DNA of 64,000 bases from Sphingobacterium bovistauri (GTDB taxonomy: Bacteria; Bacteroidota; Bacteroidia; Sphingobacteriales; Sphingobacteriaceae): NCBI RefSeq assembly GCF_020295405.1, contig NZ_JADEYP010000008.1, positions 62,001 through 126,000 of the forward strand. The letters run 5' to 3'. A program made the position numbers and the translations under genes. This document shows positions 1 to 9,470 of this stretch, piece after piece (the first letter of the stretch is position 1; the number at the start of each line of letters is the position of its first letter). The notes under the pieces were generated by a model that ran no database searches, was not told the DNA's origin, and saw nothing but the letters and a program-made list of their open reading frames with translations.

Positions 1-117
1 ATGTTGCCTGTTCATGTATATGAAGCAGGAGTGATACGTATGAAAATTGAGAATAGTGAATTACATATTATATTAAAGCCTGGAAGTTATTTTTGGAGTA
101 ATGATCAGGTTGTTTAA
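1..117 (+). CDS. C-terminal tail of an unidentified protein (partial)
   Basis: An open frame runs from the first base to a TAA and encodes about 38 residues ending in LKPGSYFWSNDQVV. It is open at the left edge, so it is most likely the end of a gene starting outside the window; the ATG at the first base need not be its start. No family can be named from so short a tail. It lies 19 bases before the symporter gene on the same strand, which suggests it belongs to the same operon. Confidence 0.45.
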   Translation: MLPVHVYEAGVIRMKIENSELHIILKPGSYFWSNDQVV

Positions 118-136
118 TATATAATTATGCAACTAA

Positions 137-1693
137 ATGGATAAACCTATTTTAAGTATTCTAGATTACGGAATTATATTATTCGTACTCTTAATTACAC
201 TTTATTTTGGACTTCGGTACGCGAAAAATCAAAATTCTACTGAGGATTATTTTTCTGCAAAGGGACGCGTTCCGTCTTGGGCTATTGGAATGTCGTTGTT
301 AGCTACTTTAATTAGTAGTGTGACATTTTTAGGCTACCCAGCAGAGGGCTTTTCAAATAATTGGATATTGCTAGTTCAGGGTCTTATGGTGCCAATTGTT
401 CTTCTTGGAACGGTTTGGTTTATTGTCCCACTCTACAGAAAAGTTATTGGTCTAAGTACGTACGAATATTTTGAGAAGAGATTTGGCAGCTTTGCGAGAT
501 ATTATAGCTCGATAGCCTTTGTCCTAAGACAATTTTCAGGCATGGGCACTGTACTTTATTTACTCGCAATTGCACTGCAGAGTATGACTGGAATTAATAC
601 ATATGTCATTATTTTAATAGTTGGGAGTATAATTGTTGTAGTTAATTTACTTGGTGGTATTGAGGCTGTTATATGGCTTGATGTGTTCCAAGGCTTCATG
701 CTTTTTGCAAGTGGAATCATCTGTTTATTGGTTATAATATTCTCAATAGAAGGTGGATTTTCAGAGTTGTGGGATGTCGCATCAAAGAATGGAAGAACGG
801 GATTCGGTCCTTATGATGTAGATTTCAAACGATTAACATTTGTCGTGATGGCTATAAATGGAGCGTTCTATGCGATACAAAAGTATGGTACAGATCAAAC
901 TGTAATACAGAGATACCTAACTGCAAAATCCGATAAATCGGCGATACGTGCCTCACTATTAGGTATTTTATTGACAGTTCCTGTTTGGTCTCTATTTATG
1001 CTTATCGGAACAGCTTTGTTTGTGTACTATACACAAAGACCATTGCCAGAAAATGTAGGTGCTAATAGTGTATTTCCCTACTTTATTATGACAGAGTTAC
1101 CCATGGGAGTAGTTGGATTTATTTTGGCAGCTATGATATCAGCAGCTATTTGTAGTTTGAGTGCAGATCTTAATTCACTTGCCGCAGTGGGAATAGAAGA
1201 CTATTATAAAAAGGCAAAACCTAATCTTTCAGATAAAAAATATTTATTAGCTAGCCGATGGGTGGTAGGTGTGGCAGGTATTATTTCAATTTTAATTGGG
1301 TTCATTTATGTAGAATTAGGAAGTGAAAGTATTTTGGGTGTTATATTTACTTTATACGCCATTTTCTCGGGTGGTATTGTGGGGGTATTTTTATTAGGAA
1401 TCCTCTCATCTAGAGCAAATAATCAAGGTGTAAACATTGCTATCGTTGTTTGTATATTATTTACTGCCTATGCATTTTTGACTAGTACGGAAATTACTTT
1501 TGCTAGTAAGACCTTTAAAATTTTGGATTTAGGTCAGTTTAATTTTACTCACAACAAGTTAATGTTAGGTGTTTATAGTCATTTGATAGTTATAATTGTT
1601 GGCTACATCGCGAGTTTATTTTATCCTAAAGCTGAGTTAGATCCTAATTTAACCTTTAAAGGCTGGAGAAATTCAATAAATAAAAATAAATAG
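137..1693 (+). CDS. Sodium/solute symporter (SSS family)
   Basis: This 518-residue inner-membrane protein is hydrophobic throughout, with about 13-14 predicted membrane segments, the normal size for the SSS (SGLT-like) family. Family marks include the N-terminal EDYFSAKGRVPSWAIGMSL stretch, followed by the SSVTFLGYPAEGF loop, and a central GTDQTVIQRYLTAKS segment typical of the Na+-coupled core. It should import a small sugar, sugar acid or other monomer with Na+; the substrate cannot be read from sequence. The stop codon TAG touches the next gene, so the two are probably co-transcribed. Its place among pectin-type hydrolases suggests that it takes up a released monosaccharide or uronate, which is inference. 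A second SSS gene lies at 15506-17077. Confidence 0.9.
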   Translation: MDKPILSILDYGIILFVLLITLYFGLRYAKNQNSTEDYFSAKGRVPSWAIGMSLLATLISSVTFLGYPAEGFSNNWILLVQGLMVPIVLLGTVWFIVPLYRKVIGLSTYEYFEKRFGSFARYYSSIAFVLRQFSGMGTVLYLLAIALQSMTGINTYVIILIVGSIIVVVNLLGGIEAVIWLDVFQGFMLFASGIICLLVIIFSIEGGFSELWDVASKNGRTGFGPYDVDFKRLTFVVMAINGAFYAIQKYGTDQTVIQRYLTAKSDKSAIRASLLGILLTVPVWSLFMLIGTALFVYYTQRPLPENVGANSVFPYFIMTELPMGVVGFILAAMISAAICSLSADLNSLAAVGIEDYYKKAKPNLSDKKYLLASRWVVGVAGIISILIGFIYVELGSESILGVIFTLYAIFSGGIVGVFLLGILSSRANNQGVNIAIVVCILFTAYAFLTSTEITFASKTFKILDLGQFNFTHNKLMLGVYSHLIVIIVGYIASLFYPKAELDPNLTFKGWRNSINKNK

Positions 1694-1704
1694 TGTTAAA
1701 GAGA

Positions 1705-3102
1705 ATGAATAGGTTTGTTGCTTTAATTGTTTTATTATTAGGTTTTTATTTTTTTAACATAAGCTGTGTTAAACTTATGGGGCAGAGCTTTGAAACCAAA
1801 TACAGTTTGCCTTTGAGGGATGTATTATCCTTGATTGAGAAGAGATATAATGTAGTCATAAAATATAATGAAGATCAAATTAAGGATAAAAATGTTGATT
1901 ATGGATTATGGCGTTTCAGAGCTAACGTAGATGAGACGCTTACGCAAGTTTTGTCAGCGTTAGATCTAAAAGTGAATAAGGAAGGTGAGGGTAAATACAA
2001 ATTAAAGGAATTCGAATACTTTCGTTGGAAAGAAGAGGATGGGTGGCAGTATTTACAATATTTAGGAGGGAAGTACAATGACAAAACTAGTTGGGAAAAA
2101 CGTAAAGATTCATTGCGTACAGATCTTTTTGAAGCATTGAAATTATCGCCAATACCAACAATACCTAATAGCAAACCCATTTTAACAAAGGCTAGAAAAT
2201 TTCATAGATACACGGTTCAGAATTTCGCTTTGGAAATTATGCCGGGATTATTCGTAAACGGTTCTATATATCGTCCTATTGGTGGAAATAATAAAAAGGC
2301 CGCTATATTATCACCAGACGGTCATTGGGGAGGGCATAGGTATAGAAACGATGCTCAAATAAGATGTGCCATGATAGCTCAATTAGGTGCAGTTGCTATT
2401 AGCTATGATTTATTTGCATGGGGAGAATCGTTGCTCCAATTTAGATCTCAAGATCACCGAAGAAGTCTTGCTTTAACTGTTCAAACTCTTTCAGCTTTAC
2501 GTATTCTAGATTTTTTAGAAGCTGATAAATCTATAGATTCCAGTAGAATTGGTATATGCGGTGGATCTGGTGGTGGCAATCATAGCGCCCTAGTTGCAGC
2601 ATTAGATGACCGAATAAAGTTAAGTATACCTGTTGCTTCTTTATCATCTTATCATTTTGGTGGTTGTCCTTGCGAGAGTGGGTTACCTATTCATTTTAGT
2701 GGTTCCGGAACAAATAATGTAGAAATTGCTGCCATGACAGCTCCACGACCACAACTTATAATTTCTAATGGCAAAGATTGGACAGCGCATGCACCTTTAC
2801 ATGATGTTCCATACCTAAAAAACATTTACAGTTTCTATAACAAATCGGACTTAGTTGAAAATGTGCATTTTGCAGATGGGGCTCATGACTTCTCGTATCC
2901 AAAGCGCAAAGCTGTATACGATTTTATAACAAAGCATTTCAAGTTAGATAATCAGCATGTCCTAAAATCAAACGGTGATTATGACGAAAGCAAATGTACT
3001 ATAGAAGACCAGAAGGCACTATATGCATTTGGAGAAAATGGTGAATTAATACCTTCACATGCTATTTATGGATACGAAAATCTTGAAAAACTCTTCAAGT
3101 AA
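1705..3102 (+). CDS. Secreted alpha/beta hydrolase (esterase-like) with N-terminal STN-like domain
   Basis: The protein has about 465 residues. A hydrophobic N-terminus ending in FFNISC suggests export, possibly as a lipoprotein. Residues about 35-105 resemble the STN (secretin/TonB N-terminus short) domain: LRDVLSLIEKRYNVVIKY, then LTQVLSALDLKV and a short KYKL strand. The remainder is an alpha/beta hydrolase of the Bacteroidota acetyl-xylan-esterase-like type. The nucleophile elbow is GICGGSGGGNH, whose serine codon is at 2566-2568, and a late His lies in GAHDFSY (codon 2884-2886). It probably removes ester groups from polysaccharide or a glycoside. A GTG at 1693, overlapping the upstream stop by one base, would add MLKR; I prefer the ATG at 1705, but either start gives a signal sequence. 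The STN-hydrolase arrangement is unusual. The substrate is unknown. Confidence 0.75.
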   Translation: MNRFVALIVLLLGFYFFNISCVKLMGQSFETKYSLPLRDVLSLIEKRYNVVIKYNEDQIKDKNVDYGLWRFRANVDETLTQVLSALDLKVNKEGEGKYKLKEFEYFRWKEEDGWQYLQYLGGKYNDKTSWEKRKDSLRTDLFEALKLSPIPTIPNSKPILTKARKFHRYTVQNFALEIMPGLFVNGSIYRPIGGNNKKAAILSPDGHWGGHRYRNDAQIRCAMIAQLGAVAISYDLFAWGESLLQFRSQDHRRSLALTVQTLSALRILDFLEADKSIDSSRIGICGGSGGGNHSALVAALDDRIKLSIPVASLSSYHFGGCPCESGLPIHFSGSGTNNVEIAAMTAPRPQLIISNGKDWTAHAPLHDVPYLKNIYSFYNKSDLVENVHFADGAHDFSYPKRKAVYDFITKHFKLDNQHVLKSNGDYDESKCTIEDQKALYAFGENGELIPSHAIYGYENLEKLFK

Positions 3103-3247
3103 GATGCTATAATTATTGGCTAAAAACGTATTGTTCTCGTTTCAGTTTTCTATCTATTTTTAGATTATTCTTGAATTATAAAATTCATAGAATATTAACT
3201 TTCTTACTTTTTAGTGAGTGGATCGCCAATATAAACTATCAAATAAA

Positions 3248-4150
3248 ATGGAATCAATAGATCGAAAAGTTTTTATGAAGCAATGTTTTCTATTTGGGAT
3301 AGCTTTAGCTAGTCCATTAGGATCAATTGCGTCAGTAAAGAAGTCCAGGTATCGTGTTGCTGTAATTGATCTGATGATTCTTAAACGCCAAAAGCTTAGT
3401 GCAGTACAGTTAGCCAGTGAAATCGGTGCGGATGGATTAGAGGTAGATATGGGTGGCTTGGGCAATCGAGATACATTCGATAACAAATTCTTTGAGACTG
3501 AATTCCGTGAAAATTATATTAATCATCTCAAAAAACACAAAATAGACATCTGTTCTGTCGCTATGACGGGATTCTACGCACAATCATTGGCGACTAGACC
3601 GACCTATAAGAAAATGATATCAGATTGTTTAAAGACATGTCAGCTTCTTGGTGTTAAAAATGCATTCTTGCCACTGGGTGTTCAGTGTGATCTTGTTAAA
3701 AACCCTGAATTACGACCAGTGCTTGTAGAACGATTACGTGAAATTGGTAAGATGGCAAAAGGTGCAGGTGTAGTTGTTGGCATTGAAACTTCTCTTGATG
3801 CAAAGGGTGAATTGAATCTGCTAAAAGAAATTGGATCGAAGAATATTAAAATTTACTTCAATTTTTCAAATCCATTGAAAAATGGAATCCCTCTCATTCA
3901 AGAATTGAAAACTCTTGGAGCAAAGAACATAAGTATGATTCATTGTACAGATGAAGATGGGGTTTGGCTTGAGCATAATTCACGTTTAAATTTAAATTCT
4001 GTAAAGGAAACTTTAGATCAGATGAAATGGAGTGGATGGTTGGTTATTGAACGATCAAGAGACGCTAAGTTATCTTCTCGTATGGTTTTGGAAAATTATG
4101 GAGCAAATACAAGGTACGTTAAAAGTATTTTTCAAGAAAATGGTAATTAA
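3248..4150 (+). CDS. Sugar phosphate isomerase/epimerase-like TIM-barrel protein
   Basis: This protein of about 300 residues belongs to the xylose-isomerase-like / AP endonuclease 2 TIM-barrel superfamily. Visible marks are ASEIGADGLEVDMGG near the first strands, GVKNAFLPLG in the middle, VVVGIETSLD with its conserved Glu, and ISMIHCTDEDG. The N-terminus MESIDRKVFMKQCFLFGIALASPLGSIAS resembles the Tat-like or Sec signals common on Bacteroidota members of this family, so it may act in the periplasm. A GTG at 3218 would lengthen it by ten residues of poor signal quality, so ATG 3248 is preferred. Its 3' end overlaps the following lipoprotein GH28 gene by 11 bases, indicating translational coupling. 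The family includes isomerases and 3-keto-sugar lyases; the actual reaction is not determinable. Confidence 0.75.
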   Translation: MESIDRKVFMKQCFLFGIALASPLGSIASVKKSRYRVAVIDLMILKRQKLSAVQLASEIGADGLEVDMGGLGNRDTFDNKFFETEFRENYINHLKKHKIDICSVAMTGFYAQSLATRPTYKKMISDCLKTCQLLGVKNAFLPLGVQCDLVKNPELRPVLVERLREIGKMAKGAGVVVGIETSLDAKGELNLLKEIGSKNIKIYFNFSNPLKNGIPLIQELKTLGAKNISMIHCTDEDGVWLEHNSRLNLNSVKETLDQMKWSGWLVIERSRDAKLSSRMVLENYGANTRYVKSIFQENGN

Positions 4151-5597
4151 AAACGCATTCCTATTTATTGTCGTTTTTTTGTTTGTCAATTGTAAATCTG
4201 AAAGGCATAAGCGTTTGGATTCTATGTTGTTGACATCTGCTGACGTACTTGAAAGTAAAGGTGATTCTATATTCGGGGACACACATAGCCCATATACTAA
4301 TCATCGATTTTATAAACCCATATTTCCGAATAGATTTATAAACATTAGTTCAGGGGAAAATATTCAATCTGCTATTGATTCAATGGCCCAAATGGGAGGC
4401 GGATATGTCGTATTGGAAGCTGGAGTACATATTTCTAAGCGAATAATATTAAAGTCTAATATTAATTTACAGATAGGACAGGGTGCAGAATTAGTTTTTA
4501 AAAGTGAAATAGAGGATTTTCTGCCAGTTGTATTCACACGAAACGAAGGTATAGAGTTATACTCTTTAGGGGCGTGTATCTATGCAAATAATGTAGAAAA
4601 CATTGCAATTACTGGAAAAGGAAAAATCATTGGTCCTGGAGAAGGAAGTGTAAGAAGGAAGACAATGACTCATGAAGTTATTGAAAAAATAGTAGACTAT
4701 ACGAAAGCTGTTGAGGATAGAATATATGATGGAAGAACAGAAGATTTTATTTTTCCACCAGCTTTAATAGCTCCTATAAATTGTAAAAATGTATTAATAG
4801 AGGGTGTTTCTTTAGAACGCTCTGCATTTTGGAATGTAGTTCCAACTTATTGTGAAAATGTAATCATTAGAGGATTAACAATTAATTCTGTTGGAATTCA
4901 ACGTGGGGATGGTATTGATATCGAGTCTTCAATAGATGTGCTTATTGAATATTGTGTATTTAATACGGGAGATGATTGTATAGCACTGAAAGCAGGAAGA
5001 GGATATGATGGATTACGTGTAAATAGACCTACTGAAAATGTAATTGTACGTCATTGTTTAGCCAAACAGGGGCATGGCGGATTGACGATTGGTAGTGAGA
5101 CTGCGGGGATGGTTCGTAATGTATATGTTCATGATTGTGTATTTGATGGAGTTGATGTAGGAATTCGTTTTAAAACGAGACGTCCTAGAGGTGGTGGTGG
5201 TGAGAATATGCTCTTTGAAAATATCCGTATGCGAGTTAATCATTCGGCGATAAGATGGGATATGCTAGGACAAGCTATGCATGTTGGAAAATTAGCCGAT
5301 CGTAATTATAAAGTTATTCCTGATAGGTTAACACCAAAGTTTCAGAATATAAGAATCAAAAATGTAGTAATAGAAAATGCAGAAGATTGTATTAAAATTC
5401 AAGCTTTACCTGAGTCACCGTTAATGAATGTAATAATTCAAGATGTAATAGCTAAAGGGAAGAATTGGTTGAGTGCAAGCGACGTTGTAGGTTTAGAATT
5501 GTCAAATGTTGAGTTGTCGGTTGAAAATAATGCTATTGATACGGTAAATGTCAGCGGATTAAAATTAAGTAACATCAGTCAGCATAATAATCTGTAG
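4140..5597 (+). CDS. GH28 polygalacturonase-family lipoprotein
   Basis: About 485 residues. The N-terminus MVIKNAFLFIVVFLFVNCKS is a lipoprotein signal with the acylated Cys at residue 18. The rest is a right-handed beta-helix of GH28. The catalytic set is recognisable: GDGID with Asp257, GDDC with Asp278/Asp279, GHGG with His312, and RFKT with Arg343/Lys345 for galacturonate binding. The family hydrolyses alpha-1,4 (or alpha-1,2) galacturonosyl linkages in homogalacturonan, rhamnogalacturonan or xylogalacturonan; many Bacteroidota members are exo-acting. The reading frame stays open 108 bases further upstream, but that part overlaps the isomerase gene and encodes no signal, so ATG 4140 is the start. 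It probably acts on oligogalacturonides at the cell surface or in the periplasm. Confidence 0.88.
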   Translation: MVIKNAFLFIVVFLFVNCKSERHKRLDSMLLTSADVLESKGDSIFGDTHSPYTNHRFYKPIFPNRFINISSGENIQSAIDSMAQMGGGYVVLEAGVHISKRIILKSNINLQIGQGAELVFKSEIEDFLPVVFTRNEGIELYSLGACIYANNVENIAITGKGKIIGPGEGSVRRKTMTHEVIEKIVDYTKAVEDRIYDGRTEDFIFPPALIAPINCKNVLIEGVSLERSAFWNVVPTYCENVIIRGLTINSVGIQRGDGIDIESSIDVLIEYCVFNTGDDCIALKAGRGYDGLRVNRPTENVIVRHCLAKQGHGGLTIGSETAGMVRNVYVHDCVFDGVDVGIRFKTRRPRGGGGENMLFENIRMRVNHSAIRWDMLGQAMHVGKLADRNYKVIPDRLTPKFQNIRIKNVVIENAEDCIKIQALPESPLMNVIIQDVIAKGKNWLSASDVVGLELSNVELSVENNAIDTVNVSGLKLSNISQHNNL

Positions 5598-5635
5598 AAT
5601 AATAATATATCCAATTGTAGTTATCCAATTTTAAA

Positions 5636-8353
5636 ATGACTTATTTAAGAGAGATTATACTAATATTTTTTTTAGGTGTTATCAGTACACTTAATGCCCA
5701 AGTAAAAATAAAAGATGTCCGCGTAGAAGGTAGAGAGAATCCTCTTGGTATAAATAGCCTAAACCCTGTATTCTCGTGGAAATTAATTGCCGAAAAAAAT
5801 GGATTAAGACAGGTCGCATATAGAATTGTTGTTTACTCAAAGGATGACTTATCTAGTAGCTCGTTGATGTGGGATTCCAAATGGAAAAAATCAAGTAATT
5901 CGTTATTTGTCAAGTATTCAGGTTCAGTTTTGTCGTCTTCAAAGAAGTATTTTGTGAAAATTCAAGTCAAGGATAATGAAGGTAAATCTGCAGAGAGTGA
6001 TGTTTATAATTTTCAAATAGGTTTGTTGTCTAGCGAAGATTGGTCAAATGCAAAGTGGATAACACTTGAAAAATTACCCGATTCATTAATCAATCCATTA
6101 CCATTAAGCTCAAGTAGATTACAAATTAGAGAACCGTATGATTTGCCTGTATTTCGTAAATCAGTAAATACAAAATCAAATATAAAATCAAGCTATGCTT
6201 TTGTATCTGGTTTGGGGCATTTCGTACTTTTATTAAACGGACAAAAAGTAGAAAATAATTTTTTAGAACCAGGATGGACTAAATATGATAAAGAGGCCTA
6301 TTATGTAGTATATGACTTGACTGATAAACTCAATCAAGGGAAAAATACATTTTCCGTACTCTTAGGAAATGGTTTTTATTATATACCACCAATTAGAGGT
6401 CGTTTTCAAAAGCATAAAGTAGCTTTTGGTCTCCCAAAAGTTAAAATGAAAGTTATAACAGAATATCAAGACGGTACGATTGATGTTCTTAACTCAGATG
6501 AATCATGGAAAGTGCATAAATCTCCAATCACATTTTCAAGTATGTACGGTGGTGAAGATTTTGATGGCAATATTTTACCTAACATTTGGACAAGCAATTC
6601 ATATGACGATTCAAATTGGAAAAATGCTATTATCGTGGATGGTCCAGCTTTGAAAGCTCAAGAAATAGAGCCAACACGAATCATGGAATCATTCAAACCC
6701 AAAAATCAAAAAACACTTTCCCACCGTAAGAGTATAGTTTATGATTTTGGACAGAATGCATCAGGGATAGTAACCCTAAAAATGTCTGGAAATAAGGGGG
6801 ATACTATTCGCGTGTATCCAGCAGAACTACTTAATAATGATGGTTCTGCTAATCAGAAACATTCAGGAAGCCCACATTATTATCAATATATTTTTGGTGA
6901 CCAGAAGCAAGTTATTTGGTCTCCAAAGTTTACGTATTACGGATTACGTTATGCAGAGGTTTTTAAGAAACCATTAGCAGGTAGTAAAATAGAAATTCAG
7001 GAAATTCAATTGGATCATATACGTAATAGTACTGTAGAATCAGGTACTTTTTCCAGCTCGGATACTCTTTTTAACCAAATTCATAACCTTATAAAATGGG
7101 GTATTAAAAGTAATATGGTTTCTGTATTTACAGACTGCCCACATCGTGAAAAGTTAGGATGGTTAGAGCAATTACATTTAATGGGGCCATCTGTTCAGTA
7201 TAATTTTAATTCTTCGGCTCTATTTGCAAAAGCATTGTATGATATGCGCCAATCTCAAACTGTTGATGGATTGGTTCCCGAAATAGCCCCTGAATATGTG
7301 CAGTTCGATTGGGGAGGAGATATGTTTAGAGATTCACCAGAATGGGGTAGCAGTTCTATTTTACTAGCATGGTATGCTTACAAATGGTATGGTGATGAAA
7401 CTTTGCTAACAGAAAACTACCCAATGATGAAAAGGTACGTTCATTACCTTAAATCCAAAGCTAAAAACAATATACTATATCAAGGCTTAAGTGATTGGTA
7501 TGATATCGGTAAAGAGCGACCAGGTGTTTCTCAATTAACACCTCATGGGGTGACAGGTACTTCAATATATCACTATGACCTTACTGTAATGTCCAAAATA
7601 GCTGAAAAACTTGGTTATAAATCGGATCGACAATATTTTGATTCGTTAGCAGTTGAGGTTAAGAAGGCGTTTAATAATGAATTTTTCAATAGTCAAAATG
7701 GAATTTATGCTACAGGTAGTCAAACTGCACAGGCTATGCCTATTTATATGAATATTTTTGAACCTCAATATAAGACTGCCGTTTTTGAAAATTTATTGAA
7801 GGATATTTTTATTAAGGATACCACATTTACATCTGGAGATGTAGGACACCGTTATTTGATTCAAGCATTGACTGAACATGATCGAGATGATGTAATATAT
7901 GCGATGCATAAGGATGATACACGACCTGGCTATGGTTACCAAATTCGCAAAGGTGCTACTGCATTAACAGAATCTTGGGCGGCACTGCCCACAGTGTCAA
8001 ATAATCATTTTATGCTTGGCCATTTGATGGAATGGTTTCATGCAAATTTAGGGGGCATTAAGCAAGCTGACAACTCAGTAGCTTATAATCATGTATGGAT
8101 TGAACCTAAACTCATTGATGTGGTAAAATCTGTTAAAGTAAGTTATCATAGTCCTTATGGCGAAATTATTCTAGATCGTAAGGGTGATAACTACTATAGT
8201 GTGCACATTCCAATAGGTTCGAAAGCAACAGTCTCGCTACCTGCCTATGGACATTACAAGGTAAATGGTAAGAATGTGAAAACTAAATTATCTAAAGATA
8301 AAGCAAGAGTTGAAATAGAATTGACAGCTGGAAAGTTTTTAATAACCAAATAA
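5636..8353 (+). CDS. GH78 alpha-L-rhamnosidase
   Basis: 905 residues with a Sec signal ending near STLNAQ. The order of domains matches full-length GH78: an Fn3-like N-terminal module (NPLGINSLNPVFSWKL, residues about 35-130), a carbohydrate-binding-like domain with RKSVNTK and LNGQKVENN (about 165-340), a beta-sandwich, an (alpha/alpha)6 barrel (about 455-800) and a C-terminal beta-sandwich. The hallmark DCPHREKLGW begins at Asp500 and contains Glu505; the family's acidic catalytic residues lie in this barrel. The enzyme releases terminal alpha-L-rhamnose. It lies between a GH28 gene and a beta-propeller glycosidase, with only 4 bases to the next gene, and is one of three putative rhamnosidases in the window. 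Confidence 0.92.
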   Translation: MTYLREIILIFFLGVISTLNAQVKIKDVRVEGRENPLGINSLNPVFSWKLIAEKNGLRQVAYRIVVYSKDDLSSSSLMWDSKWKKSSNSLFVKYSGSVLSSSKKYFVKIQVKDNEGKSAESDVYNFQIGLLSSEDWSNAKWITLEKLPDSLINPLPLSSSRLQIREPYDLPVFRKSVNTKSNIKSSYAFVSGLGHFVLLLNGQKVENNFLEPGWTKYDKEAYYVVYDLTDKLNQGKNTFSVLLGNGFYYIPPIRGRFQKHKVAFGLPKVKMKVITEYQDGTIDVLNSDESWKVHKSPITFSSMYGGEDFDGNILPNIWTSNSYDDSNWKNAIIVDGPALKAQEIEPTRIMESFKPKNQKTLSHRKSIVYDFGQNASGIVTLKMSGNKGDTIRVYPAELLNNDGSANQKHSGSPHYYQYIFGDQKQVIWSPKFTYYGLRYAEVFKKPLAGSKIEIQEIQLDHIRNSTVESGTFSSSDTLFNQIHNLIKWGIKSNMVSVFTDCPHREKLGWLEQLHLMGPSVQYNFNSSALFAKALYDMRQSQTVDGLVPEIAPEYVQFDWGGDMFRDSPEWGSSSILLAWYAYKWYGDETLLTENYPMMKRYVHYLKSKAKNNILYQGLSDWYDIGKERPGVSQLTPHGVTGTSIYHYDLTVMSKIAEKLGYKSDRQYFDSLAVEVKKAFNNEFFNSQNGIYATGSQTAQAMPIYMNIFEPQYKTAVFENLLKDIFIKDTTFTSGDVGHRYLIQALTEHDRDDVIYAMHKDDTRPGYGYQIRKGATALTESWAALPTVSNNHFMLGHLMEWFHANLGGIKQADNSVAYNHVWIEPKLIDVVKSVKVSYHSPYGEIILDRKGDNYYSVHIPIGSKATVSLPAYGHYKVNGKNVKTKLSKDKARVEIELTAGKFLITK

Positions 8354-8357
8354 TTAA

Positions 8358-9464
8358 ATGAGAGTTTTATTTATAACAGTATTACTTATATATATATTAC
8401 CTGCTATGTCGCAGGTAAAACAATCAACGATTTCTGTGGTAGAAATGCAGAAGCTATACGACGAGGTTAAAACACCACATAAGTATGGACTTGTGGTTGT
8501 CCCTTCAGAAAAGAAAGATTTAATTGATTGTCCCTCAGTTTATAAAGTAGGAAAAAAATGGTTTATGACCTACATCATTTTCGATGGTATTGGTTATGAA
8601 ACACATTTGGCTGAGAGTAATGATCTACTAAATTGGAAATATTTAGGTAAACAACTATCGACTTCGTCAAATGATAATTCGTGGGATTCTAAACAAAAAG
8701 CTGGTTACAATGCCCTTATCAATACAAAATGGGGTGGTAAGTATGATTTGAAAAAATATAAGGGTAAATATTGGATGTCTTATTTTGGGGGTAATACAGC
8801 AGGATATGAACCTGAGCCCTTGTCTATTGGCGTTGCCTCGACAACCAATATTCCAGATAGGGCATTTGAGTGGAATAGATATACGACACCAGTGCTAAGT
8901 AGTACAGACAAAGATATTAGGTGGTGGGAAAATAGGCACAAGCTTTTCAAAAGTTATGTGATAGAAGATAAAAAGAAGAATACAGGACACCAATTTATTA
9001 TGTACTATAATGCAGTAGGGGATTCGTTAGTAAATAATAAGAAAACTAGGTGGTATGAAAGAATCGGAATGGCTGTCTCTGACGATATGGTCACATGGAA
9101 AAGGTATTTGAATGATCCAGTTGTACATCATCCTGTAGGTATCACTGGTGACCCAATGATTCAGCGTATTAATAATACATGGGTAATGTTTTATTTTGGC
9201 GCATTTTGGGAAAATAAAACTGGAGGATTTAATCGTTTTGCGGCATCTAAGGATTTGATCAATTGGACGGATTGGACAGGTGATGATTTAATCAACTCCA
9301 CGGAAGAGTATGATGTCAAATACGCTCACAAATCATTCGTCATAAAACACAAAGGTATAGTATATCATTTTTACTGCGCTGTCGATAAAGACGATAATAG
9401 AGGTATTGCCGTTGCTACCTCAAAAGATATTGGAAAAAGTAAATTGAAATTTATTAAAGAATAA
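8358..9464 (+). CDS. Secreted five-bladed beta-propeller glycosidase (GH43/GH130-like)
   Basis: 368 residues with a signal peptide (MRVLFITVLLIYILPAMSQ). The body shows the repeated blade pattern of five-bladed propeller glycosidases: DCPSVYKVGKKWFMTY, then KYKGKYWMSYFGG, HQFIMYYNAVG, GDPMIQRINNTWVMFYFG and KHKGIVYHFYCAV, each with an acidic residue or turn before aromatic strands. This fold covers GH43, GH32/68, GH117 and GH130-type enzymes; I cannot assign one of them with confidence. The context suggests it removes an arabinose- or galactose-type side residue from pectin, which is inference. It lies in a run of nearly gapless genes between GH78 and GH2. It is compact, with no extra sugar-binding module. 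Confidence 0.65.
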   Translation: MRVLFITVLLIYILPAMSQVKQSTISVVEMQKLYDEVKTPHKYGLVVVPSEKKDLIDCPSVYKVGKKWFMTYIIFDGIGYETHLAESNDLLNWKYLGKQLSTSSNDNSWDSKQKAGYNALINTKWGGKYDLKKYKGKYWMSYFGGNTAGYEPEPLSIGVASTTNIPDRAFEWNRYTTPVLSSTDKDIRWWENRHKLFKSYVIEDKKKNTGHQFIMYYNAVGDSLVNNKKTRWYERIGMAVSDDMVTWKRYLNDPVVHHPVGITGDPMIQRINNTWVMFYFGAFWENKTGGFNRFAASKDLINWTDWTGDDLINSTEEYDVKYAHKSFVIKHKGIVYHFYCAVDKDDNRGIAVATSKDIGKSKLKFIKE

Positions 9465-9470
9465 TTGTTT

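Noticed and set aside
1899-2180. Antisense open frames inside large genes, here and at many other places
   Set aside because: They lie within well-supported genes, encode no recognisable family and have no start context; they are frame shadows.
4032-4139. Upstream extension of the GH28 lipoprotein reading frame
   Set aside because: It lies inside the isomerase gene in another frame and would hide the lipoprotein signal that begins at 4140.
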